A stretch of DNA of 64,000 nucleotides from Flammeovirga pacifica (lineage in GTDB: Bacteria; Bacteroidota; Bacteroidia; Cytophagales; Flammeovirgaceae). Position 1 is the first letter of the stretch, and every line of letters starts with the position of its first letter. The stretch is from NCBI RefSeq assembly GCF_000807855.2, contig NZ_JRYR02000002.1:821756-885755 (forward strand). The letters are read 5' to 3'. A model generated the notes under the pieces. That model saw only the letters and a list, made by a program, of their open reading frames with translations, did not search any database and was not told the DNA's origin. Position numbers and translations under genes: made by a program. Below, piece by piece: positions 52,977-61,508 of the stretch.

Positions 52977-54710
52977 TTATTCTTGTGTTTCCTCTTTCTT
53001 TTTTACTGTCTTAAAAGCAAAATTATATTCTTTTTCATTATCCAATTTATCAAGACATCTAATTTTAATATTGTACTTTTTATTTCTTTTAAAACCGTCA
53101 ATTACGCCAATATAGGGCTGTTCTTGTTTACCATTAATACTGTAATACATTCTTTTATATCCTGTATGTTTATCAGTAGCTGCTAAAAAAACAGAAACAT
53201 AATGAGGATATAATGACAATTTACTTTGATTATCTTTTCCGATATCATCAATAGAAAAATGATGATACACATCTGGACCTTCTAAATCAACCATAAAAGT
53301 TACAGAATTAGTATTTCGATTATTAACATTGTCATACCCATGATAATCTACCGTATGTAACCCTTCTTTATCTAGTGTGATTCCATTATCATATTCCTTT
53401 TCTTTACTTGATCCATTGATATTATATGCAATATATTGTAGTCCAGATTCATTGTCTTTTGCATTTAAAACCAATCTCGTTTTATCGCTTATAAATACCG
53501 TATCTTCTTTTTCAAAAGTTGGACCTTCGAAAAGATGTGATAAGTTAGGCCCAACTAAATCGACATAAAATTTACTTACTTTATGTAAGAATGCATCTTT
53601 TTCTGCATCGGTTTGATTTTGTAAATGATCTATTGAAAAAAAGCGAACAACATGTTCTCCCGCTTTAGAAGGAAGATAAAATGGATCATTGTATGATTTA
53701 AAATCTTCATCATCTACTGAGTACAATACATCTCTGACGCCTACTTTATTATCTACTGCTGTAATTTTTAATTTGGTTCTTCCTGAAAAGAATAATTTAC
53801 CATTTACTAAAAACCTATCTCCAATAATATCTGCTGCCGTAATTGGTGCACTTTTATCAAGATAGAATTCAAATTTCTCAACAGTTTCAATATTGCCTAC
53901 ATTATCTTCAGCAAAAAAGGTGAGGACATGATCTCCATCTTCAAGATGTGCGAAATCTAACGGTTCTTGTACATTCACATCTTTAAATTCTTCATCATTA
54001 AACTTATATTTCAACGCTTTTACACCTGATAAAGAATCTATTGTTTCTAAAAATAGCTTAGTATTTGATGATATAGTATTCCCTACAGAAACGCCATTGA
54101 TCACATAATTACTATTCGGAGTAGATAAATCTACAATATATTTCGCTTCCTTGACGGTCTCTATATTTCCTACTTTATCAGTAGCATAGTATTTATAATT
54201 ATACGATCCTTCTTGATCAAAATCTATTCGACCTTGATAAGGTTGGTAGCTTATCTCATTAATAGAATAAAATATACTATCTAAGCCCGACATACCATCC
54301 TCAGAATTTAAGGATGTAAACAATCCTTGTCCATAAAAAATTACTCTTTCATGATTCATATATCTATTCGCTCCTGAAAAGTTGAGGGTAGTTTTTGGAG
54401 CCTCTCCATCTGCATAAATATAAAAACGTTGTTCTATTTTATCGACTTCATCAAAGTGTTTGAAAGAATGTAACCCATGTCCATCAAGAAATACGGGCTC
54501 CTTCCTCATTTCCCCATTTGTTTTCATAGACATTTGATGCAGGTCTGTACCCTTTTTATCAGTAGCTACAAAAAGGTACAAAGGTAAATCCGCTTGTTGA
54601 TAGAAACGATTTAAAGAATCTACATGAGATTTTTTTTCATGATTTAGAACTTCTTGAGCCATCAAATGATATATCAAAAAGTAAAATAATACTGTAAATG
54701 TTAATTTCAT
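52977..54710 (-). CDS. Periplasmic/surface OmpL47-type Ig-repeat protein
   Basis: 577 residues, signal peptide about 1-18 (FYFLIYHLMAQ). Contains about five repeats of roughly 90 residues with the pattern D..SG-hydrophobic-Y-(S/N)-(I/F)-N/D-(E/D), Y.-P, GxH/Y-hydrophobic, D..GN-(I/E/T)-E/V, typical of OmpL47-like Ig domains found in bacterial surface proteins. No catalytic motif. It starts 11 bases after the TPR-SpoIIE gene and appears to be its operon partner. The C terminus is acidic (KKEETQE). Role unknown; a mechanical or ligand-binding role outside the inner membrane is conceivable. Confidence 0.75.
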   Translation of the reverse strand: MKLTFTVLFYFLIYHLMAQEVLNHEKKSHVDSLNRFYQQADLPLYLFVATDKKGTDLHQMSMKTNGEMRKEPVFLDGHGLHSFKHFDEVDKIEQRFYIYADGEAPKTTLNFSGANRYMNHERVIFYGQGLFTSLNSEDGMSGLDSIFYSINEISYQPYQGRIDFDQEGSYNYKYYATDKVGNIETVKEAKYIVDLSTPNSNYVINGVSVGNTISSNTKLFLETIDSLSGVKALKYKFNDEEFKDVNVQEPLDFAHLEDGDHVLTFFAEDNVGNIETVEKFEFYLDKSAPITAADIIGDRFLVNGKLFFSGRTKLKITAVDNKVGVRDVLYSVDDEDFKSYNDPFYLPSKAGEHVVRFFSIDHLQNQTDAEKDAFLHKVSKFYVDLVGPNLSHLFEGPTFEKEDTVFISDKTRLVLNAKDNESGLQYIAYNINGSSKEKEYDNGITLDKEGLHTVDYHGYDNVNNRNTNSVTFMVDLEGPDVYHHFSIDDIGKDNQSKLSLYPHYVSVFLAATDKHTGYKRMYYSINGKQEQPYIGVIDGFKRNKKYNIKIRCLDKLDNEKEYNFAFKTVKKKEETQE

Positions 54711-54721
54711 GATAGTAATAA

Positions 54722-56677
54722 TTAGGCCGGTAATATTTTTATTCCCATAACAAGAATATCATCTACTTGATCTTCTTCTCCCATCCATTCTGATAAAGTT
54801 TTCTTCAATATTTCATATTGTTCTTTACCTGATTTTTGATGATTTTCGAGTAAAATTTTCTTCAGTCTTTTGATCATAAATTTCCCTCCTTTTTCTCCTC
54901 CAAACTGATCATTAAAACCATCAGAAAAGATATATAACCAAGTAGGAGTACTTATCTCTATTTTATGGTTCGTATATTCTATATATTGATTATGTAACTG
55001 ATCGCCAATTGATTTCTTATCTCCTTTAATCTGATACAACTCATTATCAGCAATGTATATCAAAGGGTTTTTAGCACCAGCAAATTCGAATGTATTATTT
55101 TGATGATCGATACTAATGAAAGCTAAGTCCATACCGTCATGTATATTAGTTGCTTCTTGATGAAGAGATTCCACAATTCCTGTATGCAATTTCTCTAATA
55201 CTTGATTAGGTTGCGTAATGTGTTCTTCTAAAACTACTTGATCCATTAATTTCACCCCAATCATAGACATAATTGCTCCTGGCACACCATGTCCTGTACA
55301 ATCTGCTGCAGTAATAATTGTCTTATTTGATGATTGTCCATTATCTGATGTAGTTTTTATTTCTTTAAACCAATAAAAATCGCCTGAAACAAGATCTCTT
55401 GGTTCAAATAAGATAAAGGAATCATTTACATAATTATTTAACTCTGAGACTTCTTCTAACACTGCTTTTTGAATATATGCAGCATAGGCAATACTTTGTG
55501 TGATATTTTCGTTCTGAGTCTCCAAAAGATTCTTTTGGTGAAGAATCTTCTTTTGTTGTATTGCCAATTTTTTATTGGCTCTTTGTTTTATAAAGTAACT
55601 TCTATAAATCAAAATAGCGATAACAATAAGAAAAATGATGAACACAAAAAGAGCATTAAGTTTTGTTCTTGTTTCTTTTTGTTCCGACTCGTGTAAATAA
55701 TCTTGTTCTTTTAATTCAAGTCGTTGTATTTCTTTTTCTTGCTGTAACGTTAAAATTTGAAGCTCTTTTTTTGTTGCTACTTTAGTGAGATGCAAATTGG
55801 TTGAATCGCTTTCAGCTAATTGATTTTCAGTCTTTAAAAGTTCTTGTTGAGTTTTAACTAACTGTAATTCTTTGTTTTCTTTTTCTAATTGTAATAGTTT
55901 TTTTTCAAGCTCAGACTCTCTGATACTTTGTTCAATTTTTACTTCTTTCTGTTTAAGTATTAATTCATGAAATGTACGATAAAGTTCAAAATACTTTTGA
56001 GCGTTTTTGGAATCTCCTGCTTTATCATAAGTTTCTGAAAGCATACCATAAATTGTGCGTATTCTTTCTGGTTCATTCATTTCATGAGCTACCCTTTCAG
56101 CAGATTTTAACTCAACAATTGCTTCATTATATCTTTTTAATTTATTGAGTGTTAGAGCCACATTGGTAAGGGAAGATAACAAAGGGTCTTTTTGTTTTAC
56201 ATCTTTTTTTCTTTGATCTAAAGTGATATTAAAATATTCTAAGGCTAATTCGTAATCACTATAATCAAAACAGATCATTCCGATATTGTTATTTAACTTA
56301 CCAATACCATTATGATTACCTATTTTATTATTTAATCTTATTGATTGATGAAAATAAGCTCGTGCCTCAGAAAAATAAAAATGTTCCCAATATATTGTAG
56401 CTATCTCATTAATACCTCTTGTAGCTTCTTCATATCGTTTTCGTTTTTCAAATTCTTGACTCTTACTTTCTAATAGAACAATTCTATCAGCATAAGATTT
56501 ACTAATAGAAATCTTAGGAATATTTTCTCCTAAACTGTCTACTTGACTTTTCAAAGGCCTCTTCTCAAGATTTAGAACGGTTTGAATCATCTCGTCAGAT
56601 AAAGATGTCTGTGCTGAAGAAAGATGATAAAAAGTGTGTAGTAAAATCAAGAGGACTAATATATTTTTCCCCCTCAT
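54722..56677 (-). CDS. TPR-containing membrane PPM/SpoIIE-type protein phosphatase
   Basis: 651 residues. Signal-anchor (about 7-21), TPR repeats (about 75-235: GKLNNNIGMICFDYSDYELALEYF, LTNVALTLNKLKRYNEAIVEL), a long coiled coil (about 250-345, rich in E, K and Q), a membrane helix (about 347-365), then a SpoIIE/PP2C domain (about 410-650) with SGDFYWFKE (metal aspartate), AADCTGHGVPGAIMSMIG and DGMDLAFISI, and FSDGFNDQFGGEKGGKF. Such proteins switch anti-sigma or STAS partners on or off in the cytosol in response to an outside signal. Followed 11 bases later by the OmpL47-type protein, which may be the sensory partner. No kinase or STAS domain is nearby. Confidence 0.9.
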   Translation of the reverse strand: MRGKNILVLLILLHTFYHLSSAQTSLSDEMIQTVLNLEKRPLKSQVDSLGENIPKISISKSYADRIVLLESKSQEFEKRKRYEEATRGINEIATIYWEHFYFSEARAYFHQSIRLNNKIGNHNGIGKLNNNIGMICFDYSDYELALEYFNITLDQRKKDVKQKDPLLSSLTNVALTLNKLKRYNEAIVELKSAERVAHEMNEPERIRTIYGMLSETYDKAGDSKNAQKYFELYRTFHELILKQKEVKIEQSIRESELEKKLLQLEKENKELQLVKTQQELLKTENQLAESDSTNLHLTKVATKKELQILTLQQEKEIQRLELKEQDYLHESEQKETRTKLNALFVFIIFLIVIAILIYRSYFIKQRANKKLAIQQKKILHQKNLLETQNENITQSIAYAAYIQKAVLEEVSELNNYVNDSFILFEPRDLVSGDFYWFKEIKTTSDNGQSSNKTIITAADCTGHGVPGAIMSMIGVKLMDQVVLEEHITQPNQVLEKLHTGIVESLHQEATNIHDGMDLAFISIDHQNNTFEFAGAKNPLIYIADNELYQIKGDKKSIGDQLHNQYIEYTNHKIEISTPTWLYIFSDGFNDQFGGEKGGKFMIKRLKKILLENHQKSGKEQYEILKKTLSEWMGEEDQVDDILVMGIKILPA

Positions 56678-56806
56678 TATCTATTTTTAATGATTTGAAT
56701 AATTCTTTTTAAACGATATGCTTATAATATTTTTGGGGCTCATTCAAAATGAAGTAAATAGACTAAGATCAACATCACAAAAAGTCTTTAACTAAAGCAT
56801 ATCAAT

Positions 56807-56844
56807 AAAAAAACCTTATTCAACTATAGTAAGTTCAATAAGGT
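56807..56844 (-). terminator. Terminator of the type III PKS operon
   Basis: ACCTTATT (56813-56820) with AATAAGGT (56837-56844) and inner AAC/GTT pairs, followed by a T run on the minus strand (56807-56813). Located about 50 bases after the stop of the FAD oxidoreductase gene. Confidence 0.7.
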
Positions 56845-56896
56845 CTTATCATCCTAAATAAATAGTATAATGATGTTAGATTAATACAATAAGGTC

Positions 56897-58021
56897 TTAA
56901 AAAAACTCTCCATGAGTTGACTTGATGAGACGATTTGTAAGATGAGGCGTTTTATTCAATAAACTAATCAATAGTGAAGTGGTATGTTCTCCTCCAAATA
57001 AACGCTGTATGTTACGACCAACAAATAAACGTTTCCCAAAGGTTTTTTTCCAAATCGATTTATAGTCTGTTACGAGTTCATCCCATGTCATTTCTTCGTT
57101 TAGATAAAGCATTAATAAATCACTAATCAATACAGAAGAATGCAAAGACATACTCATTCCGTTACCACATAATGGTGCAATTAACCCGGCCGCATCACCA
57201 ATTAAAGGAATTTCAGATTCGATAGTATTTTTATTAGAAAAATCGATTTTAGCAATACTTATGGGCTTATCCCATAAACGATCATAGGATAAGTATTTCT
57301 TTAGAAATGGGTTTTGAGATAAATAAGCACTTTCCATTTCTTTTAGTGTCCTAACCTTCTTAAGGTTTTCACCTCTAGAAAGGTAACACATACAAATCTT
57401 GTCTTCTTCCACTTTAGATAAACCACAATATCCGCCACTAAAATTATGCAACTCAATTAAATCATTAGGAAAATCTCCTTTAAGATGGTATTTCACACCT
57501 ACAAAATTCTTTAAGCGATTTTTAATAACACCTGTATTTAGGTAATCTCTATTGAAAAATTTATCTAATGAAGAGCGTTTTCCAAAAGCTCCAACCACTG
57601 CTTTACCTTTAATGTTTCCAGAAGTACTGTGTACCTCCCATCCTAAATTTGATTGGTATACTGCATTTACTTTACAACTTGTGATTACATTCACTCCTAC
57701 CTTTTTTGCTTCTTCGTATAAGAGATGATCAAGTAAGAACCTAGAAATACCTCTACCACCTTGGGGCATTTCAGTTTCTAAGACATTACCGCTATTACTT
57801 GTTACTTTTAATTTATTTATTGATGGTAATTGTAACTCATCAGGGTCTATACCACAAGATTTTAAAAATGGCCACGCTTCATGGCTAATATATTCTCCAC
57901 AAACCCTATGAAAAGGATAAGATTTTTGTTCTAATAAAGTGCAATTAATACCTTGTTTTTGTAATCGAATACCCAAAGCCAATCCTCCTAAACCACCTCC
58001 AATTATTATTACATCAATCAT
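56897..58021 (-). CDS. FAD-dependent oxidoreductase (geranylgeranyl-reductase/aromatic-hydroxylase type), PKS operon
   Basis: 374 residues. N-terminal FAD Rossmann motif VIIIGGGLGGLALGIRLQKQG (5-25), CGEYIS near 41 (typical of geranylgeranyl-reductase/tryptophan-halogenase-like flavoproteins), and the second FAD motif GDAAGLIAPLCGNGMSM near 270. It overlaps the methyltransferase gene by 8 bases. In streptomycete phenolic-lipid clusters a flavoprotein hydroxylase converts alkylresorcinols to quinols/quinones; the present enzyme may do this, or may reduce prenyl double bonds if the UbiA neighbour prenylates the product. Last gene of the operon. Confidence 0.85.
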   Translation of the reverse strand: MIDVIIIGGGLGGLALGIRLQKQGINCTLLEQKSYPFHRVCGEYISHEAWPFLKSCGIDPDELQLPSINKLKVTSNSGNVLETEMPQGGRGISRFLLDHLLYEEAKKVGVNVITSCKVNAVYQSNLGWEVHSTSGNIKGKAVVGAFGKRSSLDKFFNRDYLNTGVIKNRLKNFVGVKYHLKGDFPNDLIELHNFSGGYCGLSKVEEDKICMCYLSRGENLKKVRTLKEMESAYLSQNPFLKKYLSYDRLWDKPISIAKIDFSNKNTIESEIPLIGDAAGLIAPLCGNGMSMSLHSSVLISDLLMLYLNEEMTWDELVTDYKSIWKKTFGKRLFVGRNIQRLFGGEHTTSLLISLLNKTPHLTNRLIKSTHGEFF

Positions 58022-58727
58022 TATTTTTACCGTTAAAAGTGAGTAACCATCGAAAAGCCCAAAACCAAGTTAAACGATGTTTCGTAATATTGGCTTCTTT
58101 AAGGTAACGTGAAAAATCATTTCTCTTAAAACTTCTTGCAACAGATAAAGGGGCGTCATTTTTTACTAAATAACTTTTGGAAATAAGCTTTGTTAGCCAT
58201 TGTATACTATAATAAGCTAATGGATGTCTATGTAAATCGTTTACTACTGCCCCTATCTTAGCATGAGTATGCATCCATTGGAAAAGGTTCACTAAATCAT
58301 GGTTGGTAAGGTGATGACAAAAAAGGCTACTAACAACAATATCAAATTCTAATTCTTGATCGATCAAATCTCTATAATCAGAAAGAATAAATGTGATATC
58401 ATACTTTTTACAGTTCTCTGAGGCATAGTCAATACAATCCTTTTTTAAATCGACACCATACAATTTAAGATTATACTTTTTTGAAAGCTTTCGATGTATC
58501 ACTTTTAAAGTATCTCCCCCTCCAGAACCTATATCTAAAATTTTGATTTCTTTATTTGGAGGTACGTCCTTTAATAAACGTTCGATACCCTTGATCATAA
58601 CATTGTATCCGCCTAACAATGAGTTTATGGTATGTAACTCTTTTAAATTTTGATATAAGTCTTTTGTAGGTATGTTTGGAGCATCTAAAAGTTCTAATTG
58701 ATTTGTTCTATTCTTAAAGGAAATCAT
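58014..58727 (-). CDS. Class I SAM-dependent methyltransferase, PKS operon
   Basis: 237 residues. Motif I IKILDIGSGGGDTLKVIH near 67, an acidic segment YGVDLKKDCIDYA at motif II, and DIVVSSLFCHHL (motif III/post-I). The C-terminal half has VVNDLHRHPLAYYSIQWL. O- or C-methyltransferase for a small aromatic product is the natural role in this operon. It starts 4 bases after the PKS gene stop and overlaps the FAD gene by 8 bases. Confidence 0.85.
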   Translation of the reverse strand: MISFKNRTNQLELLDAPNIPTKDLYQNLKELHTINSLLGGYNVMIKGIERLLKDVPPNKEIKILDIGSGGGDTLKVIHRKLSKKYNLKLYGVDLKKDCIDYASENCKKYDITFILSDYRDLIDQELEFDIVVSSLFCHHLTNHDLVNLFQWMHTHAKIGAVVNDLHRHPLAYYSIQWLTKLISKSYLVKNDAPLSVARSFKRNDFSRYLKEANITKHRLTWFWAFRWLLTFNGKNND

Positions 58728-58731
58728 AATA

Positions 58732-59781
58732 CTATGCTCGTGATAAAGTCATTGCTTCTAAAGTTAATCCAGGACCGAACCCTGCCGCGAAAATAGGTTT
58801 ACTTTCTTTGATCTGACTTATTTTTTTAAGTACAAAAAGTATGGATACTGAAGACATATTTCCATTTTCTCTCAATACTTCAAAAGATGGTTTTAGGTCT
58901 TCTTCATCAATTTCAAGCGCTTTTACAATACTACTTAGTATTCTCACTCCACCTGGATGAAAAGCCCAACGCATCTCTTCTTTATTTAGATTTTGATACG
59001 ATAACACATCATCTAATAAACTTTTAATATCTTTTTCAATCAGCTTCGGAACATATGTACTCAATCTCATTTGAAAACCTGTACTTGATAAATCCCAAGC
59101 CATTTCTTCTTTTCCTTGAAAAGATAATCTAGATGCAAAATTAGTGATTGAATATAAGCTCTCTTGTTTTTTTTCTGAAGATAAAAGTACTGCTGATGCA
59201 CCATCCGCAAATAAGGTATTGGCTAATAGGTTGTCATCATCTGTCTTATTTTGAAAGTGTAATGAACATAATTCTATATCGACAATAAGCACTTTTGCAT
59301 TCGGCGTTGATTTACAAATTTGATCGGCAATTCTCAAGGCATGAAATGCAGCATAACACCCCATAAAGTTAACGGTTGTTCTAACTGTTTGATGAGATAA
59401 TTCTAAATGCTGAATAAGATCTATATCTATACCTGGAGCAGATAAACCTGTACATGAAACGGTAATAATATGTGTAATTTCTTTTCTATCAATATCTACC
59501 AAACAATTATTGGCGGCCTCTATTCCTAATGCTAGCCCCTCTTTTTTAAAGATATTGATCCTTTCTTCTAAAGTGGGTGGAATATCTTTTTTAAAAAACC
59601 CGACAAAATCATTAATTACAGATTTACGTTTGTCAATACCTGATTTATGATAAATCATATGCATCAATCTTCTTTCTCTCTCTGTTGAGAATTGATAGAC
59701 ATTTTGCATATGTTCTTCCAATTCTGTTTGAGCAAAAACGTTTTTAGGAGATGCAGTAGTTATTCTATGTATGTAAGTCAT
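58732..59781 (-). CDS. Type III polyketide synthase
   Basis: 349 residues of the chalcone/stilbene synthase family, cytosolic homodimer. Catalytic triad C142 (VNFMGCYAAFHALR), H275 (WAFHPGGVRIL) and N308 (ENGNMSSVSI), plus the GFGPGLTLE loop near 335. It condenses an acyl-CoA starter with malonyl-CoA to give alkylresorcinols, alkylpyrones or related products. Second in line after UbiA (49-base gap), followed closely by the methyltransferase and flavoprotein genes. Not a flexirubin or carotenoid gene. Confidence 0.95.
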   Translation of the reverse strand: MTYIHRITTASPKNVFAQTELEEHMQNVYQFSTERERRLMHMIYHKSGIDKRKSVINDFVGFFKKDIPPTLEERINIFKKEGLALGIEAANNCLVDIDRKEITHIITVSCTGLSAPGIDIDLIQHLELSHQTVRTTVNFMGCYAAFHALRIADQICKSTPNAKVLIVDIELCSLHFQNKTDDDNLLANTLFADGASAVLLSSEKKQESLYSITNFASRLSFQGKEEMAWDLSSTGFQMRLSTYVPKLIEKDIKSLLDDVLSYQNLNKEEMRWAFHPGGVRILSSIVKALEIDEEDLKPSFEVLRENGNMSSVSILFVLKKISQIKESKPIFAAGFGPGLTLEAMTLSRA

Positions 59782-59830
59782 GTAATGATGTTGTAAAAGA
59801 TTAGTTTTTTATCAAATTACAATAAATAAA

Positions 59831-60715
59831 CTAAAAAATGCTAGTATGGTTTTGCAGTGCGTAAATAAAGTAACATGTGTTCATACAAAAAGCCGATAAA
59901 TTATTCATAATCATCATGTTTTTAAAATTGGCTTGCGTATCATCTTTCCATGTTCTCAACATCCACATATTAAACCACAGGAAGAGAGGAATTAAACATG
60001 CTAAAAAAATTAGAAAACTACCGTGAAATAACACTTCAAAATAATAATACAAACACACTCCAGCAAGTGAAAACATAATCATAGCGAAAACAAATGTTCC
60101 TTTTAAGCCAAGTAACAGGCTTAAGGTAAAATCTCCACTTTCTTTATCTTGCTTGTGCTGATAAATTTGAGATAATGGATAAGCACCACCAATCATGAGT
60201 GAACTACCGAGTGCCGCTAAAGGTAAATCTGTATTAAAAAAAGGGATATTACTAGCATCGACACTTATGTATACCATCCAAAACGTCCAAAACCCTTGAA
60301 AAACAAATACGGTTAAGAAGCTTATGATAGGATATTTTTTTAATCTCACCCCTTTATAGCTGTAGAGTCTTGACATTGCTATATAGACTGCTACCAATAA
60401 ACAAAATAAAGGGCTAATTACAACATAAGATAATATCAATGCTAGCATATCCATTCCTAATACAGTTTGAAATAACAGTTTCGACGGTAAAGGTGGATGT
60501 TCTAATCCTCCTATACTTTCTGTGTCTTTGTCCTCATAACTGTTATAACCATTTGAGGCAGGATAAACTAATAAATGCAAAATGAGAAATGAGAATAATG
60601 CCTTCGTAAAATTTATTACAGGAGTTTGACTCAAACTAAAGATAAAAATTGGCATTAGATAAATTGAAAATGGTATTCTTAATAATAGAATGGTTTCTTT
60701 AAATACTCTATTCAT
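59831..60715 (-). CDS. UbiA-family membrane prenyltransferase
   Basis: 294 residues, eight or nine membrane segments. Polyprenyl-diphosphate motif I NSYEDKDTESIGG (near 60-72, followed by PPLPSK), and the second acidic motif HKQDKESGDFTLSL near 190; YSYKGVRLKKYPIISFLTVF is the conserved cytosolic loop. UbiA members attach an isoprenoid chain to an aromatic or other acceptor. In this operon the acceptor is likely the PKS product. It lies 49 bases from the 113-residue gene and upstream of the PKS. Confidence 0.88.
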   Translation of the reverse strand: MNRVFKETILLLRIPFSIYLMPIFIFSLSQTPVINFTKALFSFLILHLLVYPASNGYNSYEDKDTESIGGLEHPPLPSKLLFQTVLGMDMLALILSYVVISPLFCLLVAVYIAMSRLYSYKGVRLKKYPIISFLTVFVFQGFWTFWMVYISVDASNIPFFNTDLPLAALGSSLMIGGAYPLSQIYQHKQDKESGDFTLSLLLGLKGTFVFAMIMFSLAGVCLYYYFEVLFHGSFLIFLACLIPLFLWFNMWMLRTWKDDTQANFKNMMIMNNLSAFCMNTCYFIYALQNHTSIF

Positions 60716-60763
60716 GCATTTTAAATTATCAATTCTGGGTTATAGTTTTCTGCTTAAAATAGT

Positions 60764-61105
60764 TTACTGACTACTTACCATATTACAGGTGGTAGTAAAA
60801 TTCCAACCACGATTCTTGGCCAATGTTTCCATGTTTCTACGATAGTCATCGTCGAAATGGCATACATTTACAAGTGGGGTGCTTCTTTTGAAGCCAAATT
60901 CCGATAAATTAGAGATCAAATGACAACGGTCGATAAAAGAAAATGGTTTATCCAATTTTAAGGTATCGATTATTAATTTGTCATATTTTTCGTTCGCTAA
61001 CATAACTGCAGCATTTGAGAAAGCTTCACACAATTGAGTAAGATTGTACGGTTCTAGAAGTTCTAAATGTAAGTTTTTACTCTTTTGTTTTAGTAGGTAA
61101 GCCAT
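60764..61105 (-). CDS. Small hypothetical protein, first gene of the PKS operon
   Basis: 113 residues, soluble. Family not firmly recognised; the pattern (YDKLIIDTLKLDKPFSFIDR, FGFKRSTPLVNVCHF, FDDDYRRNMETLAKNRGWNF) recalls small STAS/SpoIIAA-like proteins of Bacteroidota, with alternating strands and helices. It is 47 bases from the UbiA gene on the same strand, so it belongs to the operon and may be a regulator or carrier. Confidence 0.6.
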   Translation of the reverse strand: MAYLLKQKSKNLHLELLEPYNLTQLCEAFSNAAVMLANEKYDKLIIDTLKLDKPFSFIDRCHLISNLSEFGFKRSTPLVNVCHFDDDYRRNMETLAKNRGWNFTTTCNMVSSQ

Positions 61106-61202
61106 AGATAGTTTTTAAGATAATTAATGGTGTAAGTTTCTATTTTTAGTATAGCAATGTTCTTGTAATTTGTGACTAATCTTTTTAAAAAACAAATTTT
61201 TT

Positions 61203-61237
61203 TTATAAAAAAAGGAGACCATTATATTGGTCTCCTT
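61203..61237 (-). terminator. Orphan minus-strand terminator
   Basis: AAGGAGACC (61212-61220) with GGTCTCCTT (61229-61237), eight-base loop, followed on the minus strand by seven T residues. It is upstream of the PKS operon start codon, so either an attenuator for that operon or the end of a small transcript from the right. Confidence 0.65.
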
Positions 61238-61354
61238 CTTGTAATTTTTCTAAAAAAGAAAGTTAAATAGAAAAGGGTAAAGAATTTATATATTTTAATA
61301 TAAATTTTTCTTGTTTTAGTATGTACAAATTTAGTTTTTAGGATTTTGCTTTCT

Positions 61355-61379
61355 ACTACCCCTTGGGGTAGTTTTTTTT
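61355..61379 (+). terminator. Orphan plus-strand terminator
   Basis: ACTACCCC (61355-61362) with GGGGTAGT (61365-61372) and an eight-base T run directly after. Upstream of the lipoprotein gene at 61509, with no plus-strand gene before it in the gap. Confidence 0.65.
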
Positions 61380-61508
61380 CAAATGATTAGTATTATGTAA
61401 TAAATTTCACTTTACTTTACACTTTTATGCTACTTATTATTAATTTTAACATATAATTATGATAAATACTCATATCTATTTTTTTGTTTTTCAATTTTCG
61501 AATATAAA

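Larger units (their letters stand above)
61106..61508. other. Divergent intergenic region with two opposing terminators
   Basis: About 400 AT-rich bases between a minus-strand gene start (61105) and a plus-strand gene start (61509). It contains strong hairpins with T runs on each strand (61203-61237 and 61355-61379), although no gene in the gap precedes either. So a small RNA or leader control is possible. No supported ORF. Confidence 0.6.

Noticed and set aside
56897-61105. Flexirubin or carotenoid pigment cluster
   Set aside because: No aryl-polyene ketosynthases, DAR enzymes, phytoene synthase or desaturases; the type III PKS set points to another product.
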